NCBI GenBank assembly: GCA_023411405.1
Contig: JAEYOU010000551.1
Coordinates: forward strand, 1-10,995
Length of the DNA: 10,995 nucleotides
From: Pseudomonadota bacterium
GTDB lineage: Bacteria; Myxococcota; Myxococcia; Myxococcales; Anaeromyxobacteraceae
Direction: 5' to 3'
Numbering within the stretch: position 1 is the first letter of the stretch; every line of letters starts with the position of its first letter. Positions 6,981-10,995 of the stretch are shown one piece after another. The position numbers and the translations under genes were made by a program. The notes beneath the pieces are model-generated. The model saw only the letters and a list, made by a program, of their open reading frames with translations, was not told where the DNA came from and searched no databases.

Positions 6981-8759
6981 CGGCTTCCCGAACCGCGAGG
7001 CCGAGAGGAAGAGGTTGAGGCCCATCGGCGGGAAGAGGAACCCGAGCTCGAGGTTCGCGAGGAAGACGATCCCGAGGTGCAGGGGATCGATCCCGTAGTG
7101 CGCCCCCAGCGCGGCGACGAGGGGCGCGATCACCACGATCGCGGAGTACATCTCGAGCACGCTCCCCACGACGAGGAGCACGGCGTTGAGCAGGAGCAGG
7201 AAGAGCGCCGGCGACGGCACCGCGTCGGTCATCCACGCGACGAGCCGGGTCGGGATCTCCTCCAGGATGAACCACTCGTTGAGCGCGTAGGCGCTCCCCA
7301 TGAGGATGAGCACGCTCCCGACGAGGCCGGCCGCGTCCACGAGCACGCGCGGGAGGTCGCGGAGCGGGTGGATGGAGCGGTAGACGACGAGCTCGACGAC
7401 GAGCGAGTACGCGGCGCCGAGGGCGGCCGCCTCGACCGGCGTCGCCCAGCCGAGCGCCATGGTGACGACCACGATCGTGGGCAGGCCGAGATCCCACTTC
7501 GCCTCCCACAGGCCGCGGAGCGCCTCGCCGCCGCGGAACGGCTGGCGCGGCGCGCCGGCGCGGCGTCCCACCCACACGCCGTAGACGGCGACGAGGCCGA
7601 TCATGAGCAGCCCCGGCAGGAAGCCGGCGATGAAGAGGTGGAACACCGGGGCCTCGGCGATCACCGCGTACAGGATCACCGGGAGCGAGGGCGGGAAGAG
7701 GAGCCCGAGCGAGCCGGCGCCGGTGACGACCCCGACCGAGAAGTCCTCCGGGTAGCCGTCCTGGCGCAGCGCGGGCAGGAGCAGGCCGCCGAGGGCGAGG
7801 ATGGTCACGCCGGACGCGCCGGTGAACGTCGTGAACAGCGCGCAGACCACCGTCGCCATGATGGCGACGCCGCCGGGCAACCAGCCGAAGACCCCCTTGT
7901 ACGCGCGCACCAGCCGCCGCGCCGCGCCGCCCTCGGCGAGGACGTAGCCCGCCGCCGTCAGGAGCGGGATCGCCGGCAGCGACGCGTGGGTGGCGAGGCC
8001 GTAGATGGCGTTGGGGACGGAGGCGAGCGGCGTCCCGTCCCGGAAGAAGAGGACCATGGTGACGCCGGCCATCACCACGAACACCGGGGCGCCGAGGAGG
8101 AACGCGAGGACGACGAGCGCCAGCAGGAGCGCGAGGGCGACGGGGCCCGGGCTCAGCTTCGCGAGGAGGAACACCGCGGCGGCGACGGCGAGCGCCGCGC
8201 CGCGGAGCGCCACGCTCGGGCGCCCGCCGGCGTCGGCGCGCCAGGCGAACCGGAGCGTCATGAGGGCGAACCCGACCGGCATCACGAGCTCGCTCCAGGC
8301 GACCCGGATCCCGAACGCCACCTCGCCGAGGATCGACCACTGCGAGCGGACGAACTGGACGGAGGCCCAGGTGAGCAGCGCGCAGGCCGCGGCGGACACG
8401 GCGTGGGTGAAGAAGCCTGCCGCCCGTCGCCGCCAGCCGGGCCGGATGACGTCGAGCGTGGAGAGCGAGAGGTGGCGGCCGCTCAGGGTCACGAGGACGG
8501 CGCCGCCGAAGCCGATCCAGAGCGTGATGTTGCGCGCGAGCGGCTGCGCCTCCAGGAGCTGCCGTCCCCAGAGCCGCTGCGCGAGCGCCGACGCCGCCGG
8601 GAGGGCGATGAGCGCGAGGAGGAGCAGCGTGACGAGCGTGCGCTCGAACCACAGGAACGCGGCGACCAGGAACGCCTTGGCGCGGCCCAGCCACGCGCCG
8701 AGCCAGGCCGCGAGACGGGCGATGGACGAGGGGGAGCCCTGGTTCGGTCGGGTGGTCAC
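6846..8759 (-). CDS. dctM: TRAP transporter fused permease, DctQ-DctM (small plus large membrane subunit)
   Basis: This 637-residue membrane protein joins both TRAP permease subunits. Residues 1-175 are DctQ-like, with about four hydrophobic segments (about 42-60, 78-92, 115-137 and 152-170). Residues 185-637 are DctM-like, with many membrane segments. DctM motifs are clear: GAPVFVVMAGV (223-233), IPLLTAAGYVLAEGG (264-278), FTGASGVT (312-319) near the sodium site, and TGAGSLGLLFPPSLP (346-360). A second half-repeat ends with LGFLFPPMGLNLF (572-584). It would drive sodium- or proton-coupled uptake of the solute delivered by DctP. QM fusions are known, as in Haemophilus SiaQM. The start is GTG at 8757-8759 with no clear ribosome binding site. 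It is divergent from tatT and dctP, and its last 135 bases overlap the convergent methyltransferase frame. Confidence 0.94.
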   Translation of the reverse strand: MTTRPNQGSPSSIARLAAWLGAWLGRAKAFLVAAFLWFERTLVTLLLLALIALPAASALAQRLWGRQLLEAQPLARNITLWIGFGGAVLVTLSGRHLSLSTLDVIRPGWRRRAAGFFTHAVSAAACALLTWASVQFVRSQWSILGEVAFGIRVAWSELVMPVGFALMTLRFAWRADAGGRPSVALRGAALAVAAAVFLLAKLSPGPVALALLLALVVLAFLLGAPVFVVMAGVTMVLFFRDGTPLASVPNAIYGLATHASLPAIPLLTAAGYVLAEGGAARRLVRAYKGVFGWLPGGVAIMATVVCALFTTFTGASGVTILALGGLLLPALRQDGYPEDFSVGVVTGAGSLGLLFPPSLPVILYAVIAEAPVFHLFIAGFLPGLLMIGLVAVYGVWVGRRAGAPRQPFRGGEALRGLWEAKWDLGLPTIVVVTMALGWATPVEAAALGAAYSLVVELVVYRSIHPLRDLPRVLVDAAGLVGSVLILMGSAYALNEWFILEEIPTRLVAWMTDAVPSPALFLLLLNAVLLVVGSVLEMYSAIVVIAPLVAALGAHYGIDPLHLGIVFLANLELGFLFPPMGLNLFLSASRFGKPLPWVYRKTFPFLLIMSAGVLVITYLPAMTTGFLRWVIRVFGLPG

Positions 8760-8770
8760 GCGAAAGTGGA

Positions 8771-8799
8771 TTGACCCCTTCCGGAGAGGCTCCTAGGAA
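8771..8799 (+). promoter_or_regulatory. Candidate sigma-70 promoter for tatT-dctP
   Basis: TTGACC at 8771-8776 matches five of six bases of a -35 box. After a 17-base spacer, TAGGAA at 8794-8799 is a weak -10 match (three of six). Transcription would start near 8806, giving a leader of about 20 bases before the GTG at 8826. An 8-base palindrome TCCTAGGA (8791-8798) overlaps the -10 and could be the core of an operator. The gap is only 66 bases and also has to hold the permease promoter on the other strand, so the two probably overlap. Confidence 0.4.
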
Positions 8800-8825
8800 T
8801 AGCACGAACCGGGGGTTGATGCATC

Positions 8826-9737
8826 GTGCACGCTCGAACGCTCCGCGCGCTCCTTCCACTCATCGTCATGGTCCTCGCCGGCTGCCGCACCGCGGCGCTC
8901 AACCTCGTCGCCGACGCGGTGTCAGAGAGCGGCGGGACCTACGCGAAGGACGATGACCCCGAGCTCGTCGCGCAGGCTGCGCCCTTTGGCCTCAAGACCA
9001 TGGAGGGGCTCCTCGAGGAGAACCCGGACCACGAGGGGCTGCTCGCCGCGCTCGCGAGCGGCTACGCGAGCTACGCCTACGCGTTCGTGCTTGCCGACGC
9101 GGACCTCGCCGACCTCCAGGGTCGGCTCGACGCGGCGCGCGCCGGGCGCGCGCGCGCCCGCAAGCTCCTCCTCCGCGCCCGCGACTACGGGCTGCGCGGC
9201 CTCGAGCTCCGCCACGAGGGGCTCCGCGCGAAGCTGCTCCAGGGCGGCGATCTCTCGAAGGCCCTCGCGCCCGCGAAGAAGGCCGACGTCCCCCTGCTCT
9301 ACTGGACGGCGTCGGCGTGGGCGCTCGCCGTCTCCGCCGGCAAGGGCGACATGGAGCTCGTGGCGCAGCTCCCCGCCCCCGTGGCAATGATGGAGCGTGC
9401 GCTGGCGCTCGACGAGGCGTGGAGCGAGGGGGCCATCCACGAGTTCTACGTGTCCTACGACGCGACCCGCTCCGCCGCCGAGGGCGGCGGGCCCGCGCAG
9501 GCGCGCAGGCACCTCGACCGCGCCCTGGAGCTCTCGAAGGGCCGGAAGCTCGGCCCGAAGGTCTCCTACGCCGAGGGCGTGCTCGTGCAGGCGCAGGACC
9601 GCGCGCAGTTCACGCGCCTCCTCGAGGAGGTGCTCCGCGCGGACGCCGGCGCCGTCCCGCGCTTCCGGCTCGCCAACGTCCTCGCGCAGCGCCGCGCCCG
9701 CGCCCTCCTCGCCCACGTCGACGACCTCTTCCTCTAG
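8826..9737 (+). CDS. tatT: TatT component of a TPR-associated TRAP transporter (lipoprotein)
   Basis: The 303-residue product starts with a lipoprotein signal ending in LAGC, with Cys20 as the lipid-bearing residue. The mature part is almost entirely helical, as expected for the TatT family (PF16811) whose T. pallidum member Tp0956 forms a trimer of TPR-like helices that binds three copies of the solute-binding protein. Family-like segments include DPELVAQAAPFGLKTME (45-61), the SGYASYAYAFV stretch, LLYWTASAWALAVS, the YVSYDATRS region followed by an HLDRALELS helix, and VSYAEGVLVQAQDRAQF near the end. The 24-base gap to dctP on the same strand indicates co-transcription. In a diderm the lipoprotein would face the periplasm from the inner leaflet of the outer membrane or from the inner membrane, passing ligand to DctP. 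The GTG start is the only one that keeps the signal's basic end. Confidence 0.9.
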   Translation: MHARTLRALLPLIVMVLAGCRTAALNLVADAVSESGGTYAKDDDPELVAQAAPFGLKTMEGLLEENPDHEGLLAALASGYASYAYAFVLADADLADLQGRLDAARAGRARARKLLLRARDYGLRGLELRHEGLRAKLLQGGDLSKALAPAKKADVPLLYWTASAWALAVSAGKGDMELVAQLPAPVAMMERALALDEAWSEGAIHEFYVSYDATRSAAEGGGPAQARRHLDRALELSKGRKLGPKVSYAEGVLVQAQDRAQFTRLLEEVLRADAGAVPRFRLANVLAQRRARALLAHVDDLFL

Positions 9738-9761
9738 CCGTCCAACCCCTCGGGAGCCCTC

Positions 9762-10751
9762 GTGAAGAAGATCCTCCTCGCCGCCCTGCTCGCCGCGTCC
9801 GCCTCGTCCGCCCGCGCGCAGGTGACGATCAAGCTCGCCACCCTCGCGCCGCAGGGCTCCACCTGGCACGACCTCCTGAAGGAGCTCGGGCAGCGCTGGG
9901 ACCAGGCCTCCGGCGGGCAGGTGAAGCTCCGGATCTACGCCGGCGGCACGCAGGGGAGCGAGGGCGACATGGTCCGCAAGATGGCCGTGGGCCAGCTCCA
10001 GGCCGCGGCGATCTCCAACGTCGGCATGCACGATCTCGTGGCCGAGCCGCAGGGCCTGAGCGTCCCGTTCCTGTTCCAGGACGAGGCGCAGATGAAGTGC
10101 GCCTTCCAGAAGGTCCAGCCGCGCATCGAGCAGGTGCTCGCCCAGCGCGGCTACGTCGCCGTCCAGTGGAGCACCGTCGGCGCGATCCACCTGTACTGCA
10201 GGCAGCCGCGGAAGCACCCCGCGGAGATGCGCGACACGAAGGTCTGGGTCTGGGAGGGCGACCCCAAGAGCGTGGAGGCCTTCCGCCTCGCCGGCCTCGC
10301 GCCGGTCGTCCTCTCGTCCGCCGACATCGTCCCGTCGATCCAGACGGGGATGATCGACTGCGTGCCCAACGTGCCCCTCTACATGCTCACCACGCGGCTG
10401 TTCGAGCGCGCGCCGTACATGATGGACACGCCGTGGTCCTACATGATCGGCGCGACCCTCGTGAAGAAGGACGCGTGGGAGAAGATCCCGGCCGACCTGC
10501 GGCCGAAGCTGATCGCCATCGCGCAGGAGCTGGGCGCCCGGATCGACGCGGAGGTCCGCCGCCTCAACCAGGACGCCGTCGCGGCCATGCAGAAGCAGGG
10601 GATGAAGCTCGTGCAAGGCGACGCCGCGGCCTGGCGCGCGGCCATGGACAGGTCGCTCCCCGCGGTGCGCGGGGGCGTCGTGCCGGCCGAGTTCTACGAC
10701 CAGGTCGTGAAGGCGCGCGAGGCGTGCAAGCCGGAGCCGGCGGCGAAGTGA
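9762..10751 (+). CDS. dctP: TRAP transporter solute-binding protein, DctP family
   Basis: The 329-residue product has a classic signal peptide (KK, hydrophobic 4-13, cleavage after ARA19) and no lipobox, so it is a soluble periplasmic protein. The mature part opens with VTIKLATLAPQGSTWH (21-36), typical of DctP, and keeps later DctP segments such as YAGGTQGSE (59-67), SVPFLF (100-105), VPSIQTGMIDCVPN (190-203) and the terminal PAEFYDQV (308-315). It delivers a substrate to the fused permease encoded divergently and would dock on TatT. At the site where carboxylate-binding members have Arg in a KLRVP context, this protein reads KVWVW (160-164), so Trp162 appears to replace Arg. GGGAG at 9752-9756, five bases before the GTG, fixes the start. 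T. pallidum Tp0957 is the closest characterised partner type, but it is a lipoprotein. Confidence 0.94.
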   Translation: MKKILLAALLAASASSARAQVTIKLATLAPQGSTWHDLLKELGQRWDQASGGQVKLRIYAGGTQGSEGDMVRKMAVGQLQAAAISNVGMHDLVAEPQGLSVPFLFQDEAQMKCAFQKVQPRIEQVLAQRGYVAVQWSTVGAIHLYCRQPRKHPAEMRDTKVWVWEGDPKSVEAFRLAGLAPVVLSSADIVPSIQTGMIDCVPNVPLYMLTTRLFERAPYMMDTPWSYMIGATLVKKDAWEKIPADLRPKLIAIAQELGARIDAEVRRLNQDAVAAMQKQGMKLVQGDAAAWRAAMDRSLPAVRGGVVPAEFYDQVVKAREACKPEPAAK

Positions 10752-10769
10752 CGGAGCACAGCGCGGCCG

Positions 10770-10995
10770 CTACCCCGCCGGCTGCAGCGCGGGCGCGCAC
10801 GCGACCCTCGCCTCGACCGGCGCGCCGAGGAAGCCGCGGAGATCGCGCCGCAGGGCGGCGCAGAGGAAGAGCAGCGTGATGTGGCCGCGCGGGTAGACGC
10901 GCAGCTCCGCGCCCCACGCCTGGGCGAGCTCCGTCGCCGCCGCGGTCCGCGCGATCCCGTCCGCGACGCCGATGGCCACGAAGACGCGCCCGGCC
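10770..10995 (-). CDS. Probable alpha/beta hydrolase, C-terminal part (5' end outside window)
   Basis: The - strand frame is open from the right edge to the TAG at 10770-10772 and gives 74 residues. It reads RVFVAIGVADGIA, then TELAQAWGAELRVYPRGHITLLF. This matches the end of alpha/beta hydrolases: a hydrophobic strand ending in Asp, the third catalytic residue of the triad, then a helix, a strand, and the catalytic His in GH. The nucleophile elbow lies outside the window, so enzyme type and substrate stay open. The stop is 18 bases from the convergent dctP stop. An in-frame GTG at 10977-10979 would cut off the strand before the Asp, so I treat the gene as continuing past the edge. Confidence 0.65.
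   Translation of the reverse strand, partial: AGRVFVAIGVADGIARTAAATELAQAWGAELRVYPRGHITLLFLCAALRRDLRGFLGAPVEARVACAPALQPAG

Noticed and set aside
8922..10616. Long - strand open frame of 564 codons opposite tatT and dctP.
   Set aside because: It is antisense to two genes with clear families. The translation is His/Arg/Glu-rich, as typical shadows are in high-GC DNA.
10752..10800. Intrinsic terminator between dctP and the convergent hydrolase gene.
   Set aside because: Only 18 bases separate the stops, there is no T-run on either strand, and the short GC-rich self-complementary pieces are expected by chance.

Overview
The window is about 11 kb of very GC-rich DNA with strong G/C third-position bias and GTG/ATG starts. 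Two traits, the P+T type TRAP transporter and the overall gene style, suggest a myxobacterium, most like Anaeromyxobacter. That assignment is inferred from sequence style and gene content, not from a marker gene. It reads as an ordinary chromosome. I see no insertion sequence, phage gene, CRISPR array, tRNA or rRNA. Ten protein genes are supported, two of them cut by the window edges. No gene-free stretch exceeds 300 bases.

Left part (1-2432, + strand): the last 54 residues of an HNH endonuclease, a GNAT acetyltransferase of the YhbS type, and an exported protein built from seven FG-GAP/VCBS repeats, most likely a calcium-binding seven-bladed beta-propeller. A short gap follows, holding an imperfect palindrome of a family seen in many bacterial genomes and a degenerate second copy that supplies the stop codon of the next gene.

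Middle part (2532-5838, - strand): a probable operon read right to left. It encodes a cytoplasmic GH1 beta-glucosidase, a lipoprotein with the fold signature of clan GH-A glycosidases, and a small P-loop kinase-like ATPase whose GTG start overlaps the lipoprotein's stop as GTGA. The likely theme is glycan breakdown at the envelope followed by intracellular hydrolysis of the released sugars. The ATPase's role is unknown.

Right part (6021-10995): a class I SAM-dependent methyltransferase of the Methyltransf_32 type is convergent with, and runs 135 bases into, a fused DctQ-DctM TRAP permease on the - strand. The permease is divergent, across only 66 bases, from a TatT lipoprotein and a DctP solute-binding protein on the + strand. 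Together these three genes form a complete TRAP transporter of the TPR-associated (TPAT) kind known from Treponema pallidum Tp0956/Tp0957. The solute-binding protein appears to have tryptophan where carboxylate-binding family members carry the key arginine, which points to an unusual, possibly hydrophobic, ligand. The window ends in the C-terminal part of a probable alpha/beta hydrolase on the - strand.
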